A stretch of DNA of 64,000 bases, taken from Sanderia malayensis (lineage: Eukaryota > Cnidaria > Scyphozoa > Semaeostomeae > Pelagiidae). The DNA is taken from positions 1 through 64,000 of the forward strand of contig RQOL01000420.1 of the NCBI GenBank assembly GCA_013076295.1, written 5' to 3'. Shown piece after piece: positions 24,714-38,300 of the stretch. The position numbers and the translations under genes were made by a program. Below the pieces are notes generated by a model, which was given only the letters and a program-made list of their open reading frames with translations, was not told where the DNA came from and did no database searches. Position 1 is the first letter of the stretch. The number at the start of each line of letters is the position of its first letter.

Positions 24714-27649
24714 GTTTTCAAAATTGCATGAAAACTGGGAAGTCATCAAAAGTGGGAAGTGGGAAGTCAGGAAAAAGTGGGAAGTCATCAAAAGTGGGAA
24801 ATCATCAAAAGTGGAAGGTGGGATGTCAAGAAATTGTGGGAAGTCATCAAAAGTGGAAAGTGGGGAGTCATCATACCAAACTTGTACTTTCCACAAAATT
24901 TCATTCAAATTGAAAGAGTTTGAAAAAGTGCATATTGCCCCCCTTTTACCCCGTTGTATTCCCTCAAAACGTGAAAATTTCAAAAACCAGTCTCATATTC
25001 CCATTCAGCGCACCAAATTTGAACTTTCAACAAAATTTCAGGCAACTTGAAAGAGTTTATAAAATTGCATCAAAAGTGGGAAGTCATCAAAAGGGGGAAA
25101 TGGGAAGTCAGGAAAAAGCGGGAAGTCATCAACAGTGGGAAGTCATCATACCAAAATTGTAATTTCCACAAAATTTGATGCAAATTGAACGAGTTTGAAA
25201 AATTGCATATTGCCCGCTTTTACCCCGTTTTATTACCCCAAAACACTAACATTTTAAAAAACAAGTTTCATATTCAAATTCAACACTCCGAAATTGTACT
25301 TGCCACCAAATTTGATGCAATCTGAACGAGTTTGAAAAAATGCATATTGGCCCCATTTACCCCGTTTTATGCCCTCAAAACATGAAAAATTCAAAAACCA
25401 GTTTCATATTCAAATTCAGCACACCAAATTTGTACTTTCCACAAGGTTTGATGGAAATTGCAGGACTTTGAAAAATTGCATGAAAAGTGGGAAGTCATCA
25501 AAAGCGGAAAGTGGAAAGTCAAGAAAAAGTGGGAAGTCAGCAAATGTAGGAAGTCATCATACCGAAATTGTACTTTGCACCAATTTTGATGCAAAATGAA
25601 CGGATTTGAAAATTTGCGTTTTGCCCTCTTTTGCCCAGTTTTATGCCCTCAAAACATGAAAAATTCAAAAACCAGTTTCATATTCAAATTCAGCACAACA
25701 AATTTATACTTTCCACAAAATTTGATGGAAATTGAAGGAGTTTGAAAAATTGCATCAAAAGTGGGAATTCATTAAAGTGGGAAGTGGGAGGTTGAGGAAA
25801 AGTTGGAAGTCAGCAAAAATGGGAAGTCATCATACCAAACTTGTACTTTCCACAAGGTTAGATGGAAATGCAAGATTTTGCAAAATTGCATGAAAAGTGG
25901 GGAGTCATCAAAAGTGGGAAGTGGGAAGTCAGGAAAAAGTGGGAAGTTATCAAAAGTGGCAAGTCATCATAACAAACTTGTACTATCCACAAAATTTCAT
26001 TCAAATTGAAAGAGTTTGAAAAAGTGCATATTGCCCCCCTTTTACCCCGTTGTATTCCCTCAAAACGTGAAAATTTCAAAAACCAGTCTCATATTCCCAT
26101 TCAGCGCACCAAATTTGAACTTTCAACAAAATTTCAGGCAACTTGAAAGAGTTTATAAAATTGCATCAAAAGTGGGAAGTCATCAAAAGGGGGAAATGGG
26201 AAGTCAGGAAAAAGCGGGAAATCATCAAAAGTGGGAAGTCATCATACCAAACTTGTACTTTCCACAAAATTTCATTACAAATTGAACGAGTTTGAAAATT
26301 TGCATATTGCCGCTTTTACCCCGTTGTATGCCCTCAAAACAGGAAAATTTAAAAAGGCAGTTTCATATTCAAAATCAGCACACCGAAGTTGTACTTTCCA
26401 CCAAATTTGATGCAATCTGAACGAGTTTGAAAAAATGCATATTGGCCCCTTTTGCTCCGTTTTATGTCTTAAAAACATGAAAAATTCAAAAACCAGTTTT
26501 TTATTCAATTTCAGTACACTGAAATTGTACTTTCCACTAAATTTGATGCAATCTGAACGAGTTTGAAAAACTGCATATTGGCACCTTTTACCCCGTTTTA
26601 TGCCCTAAAAACATGAACATTTCAAAAACCAGTTTCATATTCAAAATCATCACACCAAATTTGTACGTTCCACAAAGTTTGATGCAAATTGCAGGAGTTT
26701 GCAAAATTGCATGAAAAGTGAGAAGTCATCAAAAGTGGGAAGTGGGAAGTCATCATATCAAAATTGTACTTTCCACAAAATTTGATGCAAATTGAACGAG
26801 TTTGATAATTGCATATTGCCCGCTTTTACCCCATTTGATTCCCCCAGAACATTAACATTTTAAAAATCAAGTTTCTTATTCAATTTCAGTACACGGAAAT
26901 TGTACTTTCCACCAAAATTGATGCAACTTGGAAGAGTTTAAAAAATGGCATATTGCCCCCTTTTACCCCGCTTTTTTCCCCTGAAACATTAATATTTTGA
27001 AAAGCAAGTTTCTTATTCCATTTCAGTACACCGAAATTGTACTTTCCACCAATTTTGATGCAATCTGAACGAGTTTGAAAAAATGCATATTGGCCCCTTT
27101 TACCCCGCTTATGCCCTAAAAACATGAAAATTTCAAACAGCAGTTTCGTATTCAAAATCAACACACCAAATTTGTACTTTCCACAAGGTTTGATGCAAAT
27201 TGCAGGGGTTTGCAAAATTGCATGAAAACTGGGAAGTCATCAAAAGTGGGAAGTGGGAAGTCATCATACCAAAATTGTACTTTCCACAAATATTGCTTCA
27301 AATTGAACAAGTTTGAAGAATTGCATATTGCCCGCTTTTACCCCGTTTAATTCCCCCAGAACATTAACATTTTAAAAATCAAGTTTCTTATTCAATTTCA
27401 CTACACGGAAATTGCACTTTCCACCAAAATTGATGCAACTTGGAAGAGTTTAAAAAATGGCATATTGCCCCCTTTTACCCCGTTTTTTTCCCCTGAAACA
27501 TTAATATTTTAAAAAACAAGTTTCTTATTCAATTTCAGTACACCGAAATTGTACTTTCCACCAATTTTGATGCAATCTGAACGAGTTTGAAAAAATGCAT
27601 ATTGGCCCCTTTTACCCCGCTTATGCCCTAAAAACATGAAAATTTCAAA
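24660..27649 (+). repeat. Block D2 (second copy of D)
   Basis: Matches 17985-20974 at an offset of 6675. Differences are rare, for example CAACACTCCG near 25280 versus CAGCACTCCG in D1, and ACTAAATTTG near 26537 versus ACTAAACTTG in D1. The overlap with C2 at 24660-24713 is the shared monomer head used at the junction. Confidence 0.87.
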
Positions 27650-29965
27650 CAGCAGTTTCAAATTCAAAATCAACACACCAAATTTGTACTTTCAAAATGG
27701 TTTGATGCAAATTGCAGGGGTTTGCAAAATTGCATGAAAACTGGGAAGTCATCAAAAGTGGGAAGTGGGAAGTCATCATACCAAAATTGTACTTTCCACA
27801 AATATTGATGCAAATTGAACGAGTTTGAAGAATTGCATATTGCCCGCTTTTACCCCGTTTAATTCCCCCAGAACATTAGCATTTTAAAAATCAAGTTCCT
27901 TATTCAATTTCAGTACACGGAAATTGTACTGTCCACCAAAATTGATGCAACTTGGACGAGTTTAAAAAATGGCATATTGCCCCCTTTTACCCCGTTTTAT
28001 TCCCCTGAAACATTAATATTTTAAAAAACAAGTTTCTTATTCAATTTCAGTACACTGAAATTGTACTTTCCACCAATTTTGATGCAATCTGAACGAGTTT
28101 GAAAAAATGCATATTGGCCCCCTTTACCCCGCTTATGCCCTAAAAACATGAAAATTTCAAACAGCAATTTCGTATTCAAGATCAACACACCAAATTTGTA
28201 CTTTCCGCACGGTTTGATGCAAATTGCAGGGGTTTTCAAAATTGCATGAAAACTGGGAAGTCATCAAAAGTGGGAAGTGGGAAGTCAGGAAAAAGTGGGA
28301 AGTCATCAAAAGTGGGAAATCATCAAAAGTGGAAGGTGGGATGTCAAGAAATTGTGGGAAGTCATCAAAAGTGGAAAGTGGGGAGTCATCATACCAAACT
28401 TGTACTTTCCACAAAATTTCATTCAAATTGAAAGAGTTTGAAAAAGTGCATATTGCCCCCCTTTTACCCCGTTGTATTCCCTCAAAACGTGAAAATTTCA
28501 AAAACCAGTCTCATATTCCCATTCAGCGCACCAAATTTGAACTTTCAACAAAATTTCAGGCAACTTGAAAGAGATTATAAAATTGCATCAAAAGTGGGAA
28601 GTCATCAAAAGGGGGAAATGGGAAGTCAGGAAAAAGCGGGAAGTCATCAACAGTGGGAAGTCATCATACCAAAATTGTAATTTCCACAAATATTGATGCA
28701 AATTGAACGAGTTTGAAGAATTGCATATTGCCCGCTTTTACCCCGTTTAATTCCCCCAGAACATTAACATTTTAAAAATCAAGTTTCTCATTCAATTTCA
28801 GTACACGGAAATTGTACTTTCCACCAAAATTGATGCAACTTGGAAGAGTTTAAAAAATGGCATATTGCCCCTTTTACCCCGTTTTATTCCCCTGAAACAT
28901 TAATATTTTAAAAAACAAGTTTCTTATTCAATTTCAGTACACTGAAATTGTACTTTCCATCAATTTTGATGCAATCTGAACGAGTTTGAAAAAATGCATA
29001 TTGGCCCCCTTTACCCCGCTTATGCCCTAAAAACATGAAAATTTCAAACAGCAATTTCGTATTCAAGATCAACACACCAAAATTGTACTTTCCGCAAGGT
29101 TTGATGCAAATTGCAGGGGTTTTCAAAATTGCATGAAAACTGGGAAGTCATCAAAAGTGGGAAGTGGGAAATCAGGAAAAAGTGGGAAGTCAACAAAAGT
29201 GGGAAATCATCAAAAGTGGAAGGTGGGATGTGAAGAAATTGTGGGAAGTCATCAAAAGTGGAAAGTGGGGAGTCATCATACCAAACTTGTACTATCCACA
29301 AAATTTCATTCAAATTGAAAGAGTTTGAAAAAGTGCATATTGCCCCCCTTTTACCCCGTTGTATTCCCTCAAAACGTGAAAATTTCAAAAACCAGTCTCA
29401 TATTCCCATTCAGCGCACCAAATTTGAACTTTCAACAAAATTTCAGGCAACTTGAAAGAGTTTATAAAATTGCATCAAAAGTGGGAAGTCATCAAAAGGG
29501 GGAAATGGGAAGTCAGGAAAAAGCGGGAAATCATCAAAAGTGGGAAGTCATCATACCAAACTTGTATTTTCCACAAAATTTCATTACAAATTGAACGAGT
29601 TTGAAAATTTGCATATTGCCGCTTTTACCCCGTTGTATGCCCTCAAAACAGGAAAATTTAAAAAGGCAGTTTCATATTCAAAATCAGCACACCGAAGTTG
29701 TACTTTCCACCAAATTTGATGCAATCTGAACGAGTTTGAAAAAATGCATATTGGCCCCTTTTGCTCCGTTTTATGTCTTAAAAACATGAAAAATTCAAAA
29801 ACCAGTTTTTTATTCAATTTCAGTACACTGAAATTGTACTTTCCACTAAATTTGATGCAATCTGAACGAGTTTGAAAAACTGCATATTGGCCCCTTTTAC
29901 CCCGTTTTATGCCCTAAAAACATGAACATTTCAAAAACCAATTTCATATTCAAAATCATCACACC
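27650..29965 (+). repeat. Mosaic satellite between D2 and F1
   Basis: The stretch begins with the E segment (27685-28240, like 21260-21815). It continues with two long R monomers in D-like context (from about 28197 and 29085), then sequence that matches 19341-20000 at an offset of 9984. The copy around 28908-29300 has more substitutions than its neighbours, for example GAAATCAGG and TCAACAAAAGTGG in the R tail. Confidence 0.8.
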
Positions 29966-31640
29966 AAATTTGTACGTTCCACAAAGTTTGATGCAAATTG
30001 CAGGAGTTTGCAAAATTGCATGAAAAGTGAGAAGTCATCAAAAGTGGGAAGTGGGAAGTCATCATATCAAAATTGTACTTTCCACAAAATTTGATGCAAA
30101 TTGAACGAGTTTGATAATTGCATATTGCCCCCTTTTACCCCATTTAATTCCCCCAGAACAGTAACATTTTAAAAATCAAGTTTCTTATTCAATTTCAGTA
30201 CACGGAAATTGTACTTTCCACCAAAATTGATGCAACTTGGAAGAGTTTAAAAAATGGCATATTGCCCCCTTTTACCCCGCTTTTTTCCCCTGAAACATTA
30301 ATATTTTAAAAAGCAAGTTTCTTATTCCATTTCAGTACACCGAAATTGTACTTTCCACCAATTTTGATGCAATCTGAACGAGTTTGAAAAAATCCATATT
30401 GGCCCCTTTTACCCCGCTTATGCCCTAAAAACATGAAAATTTCAAACAGCAGTTTCGTATTCAAAATCAACACACCAAATTTGTACTTTCCACAAGGTTT
30501 GATGCAAATTGCAGGGGTTTGCAAAATTGCATGAAAACTGGGAAGTCATCAAAAGTGGGAAGTGGGAAGTCATCATACCAAAATTGTACTTTCCACAAAT
30601 ATTGATGCAAATTGAACAAGTTTGAAGAATTGCATATTGCCCGCTTTTACCCCGTTTAATTCCCCCAGAACATTAACATTTTAAAAATCAAGTTTCTTAT
30701 TCAATTTCAGTACACGGAAATTGTACTTTCCACCAAAATTGATGCAACTTGGAAGAGTTTAAAAAATGGCATAATGCCCCCTTTACCCCGTTTTTTTCCC
30801 CTGAAACATTAATATTTTAAAAAACAAGTTTCTTATTCAATTTCAGTACACCGAAATTGTACTTTCCACCAATTTTGATGCAATCTGAACGAGTTTGGAA
30901 AAATGCATATTGCCGCTTTTACCCCGTTGTATGCCCTCCAAACATGAAAATTTAAAAAGGCAGTTTCATATTCAAAATCAGCACACCGAAGTTGTACTTT
31001 CCACCTAATTTGATGCAATCTGAACGAGTTTGAAAAAATGCATATTGGCCCCTTTTGCTCCGTTTTATGCCTTAAAAACATGAAAAATTCAAAAACCAGT
31101 TTTTTATTCAATTTCAGTACACCGAAATTGTACTTTCCACTAAATTTGATGCAATCTGAACGAGTTTGAAAAACTGCATATTGGCCCCTTTTACCCCGTT
31201 TTATGCCCTAAAAACATGAACATTTCAAAAACCAGTTTCATATTCAAAATCATCACACCAAATTTGTACGTTCCACAAAGTTTGATGCAAATTGCAGGAG
31301 TTTGCAAAATTGCATGAAAAGTGAGAAGTCATCAAAAGTGGGAAGTGGGAAGTCATCATATCAAAATTGTACTTTCCACAAAATTTGATGCAAATTGAAC
31401 GAGTTTGATAATTGCATTTGGCCCGCTTTTACCCCATTTAATTCCCCCAGAACATTAACATTTTAAAAATCAAGTTTCTTATTCAATTTCAGTACACGGA
31501 AATTGTACTTTCCACCAAAATTGATGCAACTTGGAAGAGTTTAAAAAATGGCATATTGCCCCCTTTTACCCCGCTTTTTTCCCCTGAAACATTAATATTT
31601 TAAAAAACAAGTTTCTTATTCAATTTCAGTACACCGAAAT

Positions 31641-31775
31641 TGTACTTTCCACCAATTTTGATGCAATCTGAACGAGTTTGAAAAAATGCATATTGGCCCC
31701 TTTTACCCCGCTTATGCCCTAAAAACATGAAAATTTCAAACAGCAGTTTCGTATTCAAAATCAACACACCAAATT
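31641..31775 (+). repeat. Type-Y monomer (135 bp), example
   Basis: The head has the anchor TGTACTTTCC, then TTTTGATGCAATCTGAACG and GTTTGAAAAAATGCATATTG. The tail starts with a C4-T4-A-C4 block and continues through CGCTTATGCCC, AAAACATGAAAATTTC and AACAGCAGTTTCG to the AT-rich end TTCAAAATCAACACACC. Y tails are the majority class. Sub-variants differ after the C/T block: TTTTATTCCCCTGAAACATT, TTTAATTCCCCCAGAACATT, GTTGTATTCCCTCAAAACG, or TTTTATGCCCTCAAAACATG. Confidence 0.9.
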
Positions 31776-31878
31776 TGTACTTTCCACAAGGTTTGATGCA
31801 AATTGCAGGGGTTTGCAAAATTGCATGAAAACTGGGAAGTCATCAAAAGTGGGAAGTGGGAAGTCATCATACCAAAAT
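31776..31878 (+). repeat. Short type-R monomer (103 bp), example
   Basis: The head matches the Y monomers (TGTACTTTCCACAAGG, TTTGATGCAAATTGCAGGGG, TTTGCAAAATTGCATGAAAA). It then switches to a purine-rich tail with CTGGGAAGTCATCAAAAG, GTGGGAAGTGGGAAG and TCATCATACC. No C4-T4-A-C4 block is present. This is the minimal R tail; longer forms add more copies of the 17-bp and 7-bp minirepeats. Confidence 0.9.
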
Positions 31879-34800
31879 TGTACTTTCCACAAATATTGAT
31901 GCAAATTGAACGAGTTTGAAGAATTGCATATTGCCCGCTTTTACCCCGTTTAATTCCCCAGAACATTAACATTTTAAAAATCAAGTTTCTTATTCAATTT
32001 CAGTACACGGAAATTGTACTTTCCACCAAAATTGATGCAACTTGGAAGAGTTTAAAAAATGGCATATTGCCCCCTTTTACCCCGTTTTTTTCCCCTGAAA
32101 CATTAATATTTTAAAAAACAAGTTTCTTATTCAATTTCAGTACACCGAAATTGTACTTTCCACCAATTTTGATGCAATCTGAACGAGTTTGAAAAAATGC
32201 ATATTGGCCCCTTTTACCCCGCTTATGCCCTAAAAACATGAAAATTTCAAACAGCAGTTTCGTATTCAAAATCAACACACCAAATTTGTACTTTCCACAA
32301 GGTTTGATACAAATTGCAGGGGTTTGCAAAATTGCATGAAAACTGGGAAGTCATCAAAAGTGGGAAGTGGGAAGTCATTATACCAAAATTGTACTTTCCA
32401 CAAATATTGATGCAAATTGAACAAGTTTGAAGAATTGCATATTGCCCGCTTTTACCCCGTTTAACTCCCCCAGAACATTAACATTTTAAAAATCAAGTTT
32501 CTTATTCAATTTCAGTACACGGAAATTGTACTTTCCACCAAAATTGATGCAACTTGGACGAGTTTAAAAAATGGCATATTGCCCCCTTTTACCCCGTTTT
32601 ATTCCCCTGAAACATTAATATTTTAAAAAACAAGTTTCTTATTCAATTTCAGTACACTGAAATTGTACTTTCCATCAATTTTGATGCAATCTGAACGAGT
32701 TTGAAAAAATGCATATTGGCCCCCTTTACCCCGCTTATGCCCTAAAAACATGAAAATTTCAAACAGCAATTTCGTATTCAAGATCAACACACCAAATTTG
32801 TACTTTCCGCAAGGTTTGATGCAAATTGCAGGGGTTTTCAAAATTGCATGAAAAGTGGGGAGTCATCAAAAGTGGGAAGTGGGAAGTCAGGAAAAAGTGG
32901 GAAGTCATCAAAAGTGGGAAATCATCAAAAGTGGAAGGTGGGATGTCAAGAAATTGTGGGAAGTCATCAAAAGTGGAAAGTGGGGAGTCATCATACCAAA
33001 CTTGTACTTTCCACAAAATTTCATTCAAATTGAAAGAGTTTGAAAAAGTGCATATTGCCCCCCTTTTACCCCGTTGTATTCCCTCAAAACGTGGAAATTT
33101 CAAAAACCAGTCTCATATTCCCATTCAGCGCACCAAATTTGAACTTTCAACAAAATTTCAGGCAACTTGAAAGAGTTTATAAAATTGCATCAAAAGTGGG
33201 AAGTCATCAAAAGGGGGAAATGGGAAGTCAGGAAAAAGCGGGAAGTCATCAACAGTGGGAAGTCATCATACCAAAATTGTAATTTCCACAAAATTTGATG
33301 CAAATTGAACGAGTTTGAAAAATTGCATATTGCCCGCTTTTACCCCGTTTTATTACCCCAAAACACTAACATTTTAAAAAACAAGTTTCATATTCAAATT
33401 CAGCACTCCGAAATTGTACTTGCCACCAAATTTCATGCAATCTGAACGAGTTTGAAAAAATGCATATTGGCCCCATTTACCCCGTTTTATGCCCTCAAAA
33501 CATGAAAAATTCAAAAACCAGTTTCATATTCAAATTCAGCACACCAAATTTGTACTTTCCACAAGGTTTGATGTAAATTGCAGGACTTTGAAAAATTGCA
33601 TGAAAAGTGGGAAGTCATCAAAAGCGGAAAGTGGAAAGTCAAGAAAAAGTGGGAAGTCAGCAAATGTAGGAAGTCATCATACCGAAATTGTACTTTGCAC
33701 CAATTTTGATGCAAAATGAACGGATTTGAAAAATTGCGTTTTGCCCTCTTTTGCCCAGTTTTATGCCCTCAAAACATGAAAATTTCAAAAGCTGGTTTCA
33801 TATGCAAATGCAGCACACCAATTTTGTATTTTCCACAAAATTTGATGCAAATTGCCGTAGTTTGCAAAAATGCATGAAAAGTGGGAAGTCATCAAAAGTG
33901 GGAAGTGGGAAGTCACAAAAAAGTGGGAAGCCACCAAAAGTGGGAAGTCATCAAAAGCGGAAAGTGGGAAGTCAAGAAAAAGTGGGAAGACATGAAAAGT
34001 GGAAAGTGGGAAGTCAAGAAAAAGTGGGAAGTCAGCAAATGTAGGAAGTCATCATACCGAAATTGTACTTTGCACCAATTTTGATGCAAAATGAACGAAT
34101 TCGAAAAATTGCATTTTGTCCCCTTTTGCCCAATTTTATGCCCTCAAAACATGAAAATTTCAAAAACCAGTTTCATATTCAAATTCAGCACAACAAATTT
34201 GTACTTTCCACAAAATTTGATGGAAATTGAAGGAGTTTGAAAAATTGCATCAAAAGTGGGAATTCATTAAAGTGGGAAGTGGGAGGTTGAGGAAAAGTGG
34301 GAAGTCAGCAAAAATGAGAAGTCATCATACCAAACTTGTACTTTCCACAAGGTTAGATGGAAATGCAAGATTTTGCAAAATTGCATGAAAAGTGGGGAGT
34401 CATCAAAAGTGGGAAGTGGGAAGTCAGGAAAAAGTGGGAAGTTATCAAAAGTGGCAAATCATCATAACAAACTTGTACTTTTCACAAAATTTGATGCAAA
34501 TTGAACGAGTTTGAAGAATTGCATATTGCCCGCTTTTACCCCGTTTAATTCCCCCAGAACATTAACATTTTAAAAATCAAGTTTCTTATTCAATTTCAGT
34601 ACACGGAAATTGTACTTTCCACCAAAATTGATGCAACTTGGAAGAGTTTAAAAAATGGCATATTGCCCCATTTTACCCCGTTTTTTTCCCCTGAAACATT
34701 AATATTTTAAAAAACAAGTTTCTTATTCAATTTCAGTACACCGAAATTGTACTTTCCACCAATTTTGATGCAATCTGAACGAGTTTGAAAAAATGCATAT

Positions 34801-35388
34801 TGGCCCCTTTTACCCCGCTTATGCCCTAAAAACATGAAAATTTCAAACAGCAGTTTCGTATTCAAAATCAACACACCAAATTTGTACTTTCCACAAGGTT
34901 TGATGCAAATTGCACTCGTTTGCAAAATTGCATGAAAAGTGAGAAGTCATCAAAAGTGGGAAGTGGGAAGTCATCATATCAAAATTGTACTTTCCACAAA
35001 ATTTGATGCAAATTGAACGAGTTTGATAATTGCATATTGCCCCCTTTTACCCCATTTAATTCCCCCAGAACAGTAACATTTTAAAAATCAAGTTTCTTAT
35101 TCAATTTCAGTACACGGAAATTGTACTTTCCACCAAAATTGATGCAACTTGGAAGAGTTTAAAAAATGGCATATTGCCCCATTTTACCCCGTTTTTTTCC
35201 CCTGAAACATTAATATTTTAAAAAACAAGTTTCTTATTCAATTTCAGTACACCGAAATTGTACTTTCCACCAATTTTGATGCAATCTGAACGAGTTTGAA
35301 AAAATGCATATTGGCCCCCTTTACCCCGCTTATGCCCTAAAAACATGAAAATTTCAAACAGCAATTTCGTATTCAAGATCAACACACC

Positions 35389-38300
35389 AAATTTGTACGT
35401 TCCACAAAGTTTGATGCAAATTGCAGGAGTTTGCAAAATTGCATGAAAAGTGAGAAGTCATCAAAAGTGGGAAGTGGGAAGTCATCATATCAAAATTGTA
35501 CTTTCCACAAAATTTGATGCAAATTGAACGAGTTTGATAATTGCATATTGCCCCCTTTTACCCCATTTAATTCCCCCAGAACAGTAACATTTTAAAAATC
35601 AAGTTTCTTATTCAATTTCAGTACACGGAAATTGTACTTTCCACCAAAATTGATGCAACTTGGAAGAGTTTAAAAAATGGCATATTGCCCCCTTTTACCC
35701 CGCTTTTTTCCCCTGAAACATTAATATTTTAAAAAGCAAGTTTCTTATTCCATTTCAGTACACCGAAATTGTACTTTCCACCAATTTTGATGCAATCTGA
35801 ACGAGTTTGAAAAAATCCATATTGGCCCCTTTTACCCCGCTTATGCCCTAAAAACATGAAAATTTCAAACAGCAGTTTCGTATTCAAAATCAACACACCA
35901 AATTTGTACTTTCCACAAGGTTTGATGCAAATTGCAGGGGTTTGCAAAATTGCATGAAAACTGGGAAGTCATCAAAAGTGGGAAGTGGGAAGTCATCATA
36001 CCAAAATTGTACTTTCCACAAATATTGATGCAAACTGAACAAGTTTGAAGAATTGCATATTGCCCGCTTTTACCCCGTTTAATTCCCCCAGAACATTAAC
36101 ATTTTAAAAATCAAGTTTCTTATTCAATTTCAGTACACGGAAATTGTACTTTCCACCAAAATTGATGCAACTTGGAAGAGTTTAAAAAATGGCATAATGC
36201 CCCCTTTACCCCGTTTTTTTCCCCTGAAACATTAATATTTTAAAAAACAAGTTTCTTATTCAATTTCAGTACACCGAAATTGTACTTTCCACCAATTTTG
36301 ATGCAATCTGAACGAGTTTGGAAAAATGCATATTGCCGCTTTTACCCCGTTGTATGCCCTCCAAACATGAAAATTTAAAAAGGCAGTTTCATATTTAAAA
36401 TCAGCACACCGAAGTTGTACTTTCCACCTAATTTGATGCAATCTGAACGAGTTTGAAAAAATGCATATTGGCCCCTTTTGCTCCGTTTTATGCCTTAAAA
36501 ACATGAAAAATTCAAAAACCAGTTTTTTATTCAATTTCAGTACACCGAAATTGTACTTTCCACTAAATTTGATGCAATCTGAACGAGTTTGAAAAACTGC
36601 ATATTGGCCCCTTTTACCCCGTTTTATGCCCTAAAAACATGAACATTTCAAAAACCAGTTTCATATTCAAAATCATCACACCAAATTTGTACGTTCCACA
36701 AAGTTTGATGCAAATTGCAGGAGTTTGCAAAATTGCATGAAAAGTGAGAAGTCATCAAAAGTGGGAAGTGGGAAGTCATCATATCAAAATTGTACTTTCC
36801 ACAAAATTTGATGCAAATTGAACGAGTTTGATAATTGCATTTGGCCCGCTTTTACCCCATTTAATTCCCCCAGAACATTAACATTTTAAAAATCAAGTTT
36901 CTTATTCAATTTCAGTACACGGAAATTGTACTTTCCACCAAAATTGATGCAACTTGGAAGAGTTTAAAAAATGGCATATTGCCCCTTTTACCCCGCTCTT
37001 TTCCCCTGAAACATTAATATTTTAAAAAACAAGTTTCTTATTCAATTTCAGTACACCGAAATTGTACTTTCCACCAATTTTGATGCAATCTGAACGAGTT
37101 TGAAAAAATGCATATTGGCCCCTTTTACCCCGCTTATGCCCTAAAAACATGAAAATTTCAAACAGCAGTTTCGTATTCAAAATCAACACACCAAATTTGT
37201 ACTTTCCACAAGGTTTGATGCAAATTGCAGGGGTTTGCAAAATTGCATGAAAACTGGGAAGTCATCAAAAGTGGGAAGTGGGAAGTCATCATACCAAAAT
37301 TGTACTTTCCACAAATATTGATGCAAAATGAACGAGTTTGAAGAATTGCATATTGCCCGCTTTTACCCCGTTTAATTCCCCCAGAACATTAACATTTTAA
37401 AAATCAAGTTTCTTATTCAATTTCAGTACACGGAAATTGTACTTTCCACCAAAATTGATGCAACTTGGAAGAGTTTAAAAAATGGCATATTGCCCCCTTT
37501 TACCCCGTTTTTTTCCCCTGAAACATTAATATTTTAAAAAACAAGTTTCTTATTCAATTTCAGTACACCGAAATTGTACTTTCCACCAATTTTGATGCAA
37601 TCTGAACGAGTTTGAAAAAATGCATATTGGCCCCTTTTACCCCGCTTATGCCCTAAAAACATGAAAATTTCAAACAGCAGTTTCGTATTCAAAATCAACA
37701 CACAAAATTTGTACTTTCCACAAGGTTTGATGCAAATTGCAGGGGTTTGCAAAATTGCATGAAAACTGGGAAGTCATCAAAAGTGGGAAGTGGGAAGTCA
37801 TTATACCAAAATTGTACTTTCCACAAATATTGATGCAAATTGAACAAGTTTGAAGAATTGCATATTGCCCGCTTTTACCCCGTTTAACTCCCCCAGAACA
37901 TTAACATTTTAAAAATCAAGTTTCTTATTCAATTTCAGTACACGGAAATTGTACTTTCCACCAAAATTGATGCAACTTGGACGAGTTTAAAAAATGGCAT
38001 ATTGCCCCCTTTTACCCCGTTTTATTCCCCTGAAACATTAATATTTTAAAAAACAAGTTTCTTATTCAATTTCAGTACACTGAAATTGTACTTTCCATCA
38101 ATTTTGATGCAATCTGAACGAGTTTGAAAAAATGCATATTGGCCCCCTTTACCCCGCTTATGCCCTAAAAACATGAAAATTTCAAACAGCAATTTCGTAT
38201 TCAAGATCAACACACCAAATTTGTACTTTCCGCAAGGTTTGATGCAAATTGCAGGGGTTTTCAAAATTGCATGAAAAGTGGGGAGTCATCAAAAGTGGGA

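Larger units (their letters stand above)
31641..32151 (+). repeat. Reference 511-bp higher-order unit (Y-R-Y-Y)
   Basis: This is a clean example of the commonest higher-order unit. It consists of a Y-tail monomer at 31641-31775 (135 bp, CGCTTATGCCC variant), a short R-tail monomer at 31776-31878 (103 bp), a Y-tail monomer at 31879-32014 (136 bp, CCCGCTTTTACCCC variant) and a Y-tail monomer at 32015-32151 (137 bp, GATGCAACTTGG variant). The next unit follows at 32152-32663 (512 bp). The four monomers differ from one another much more than the same slot differs between units, which is the defining property of a higher-order repeat. Confidence 0.93.
29966..35388 (+). repeat. Block F1: 5423-bp unit
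   Basis: This unit of about forty monomers is repeated immediately downstream at a constant offset of 5422-5423 bp. A private marker, CAGAACAGTAACATT, lies at 30153 and 35576, with an extra internal copy near 35065. The unit contains 511-512-bp Y-R-Y-Y units (31641-32663 and 34748-35770), a 204-bp R monomer at 32799, and the only shared TGCACTCGTTTGC variant near 34912. The constant offset shows that almost no net indels separate the copies. Confidence 0.9.
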
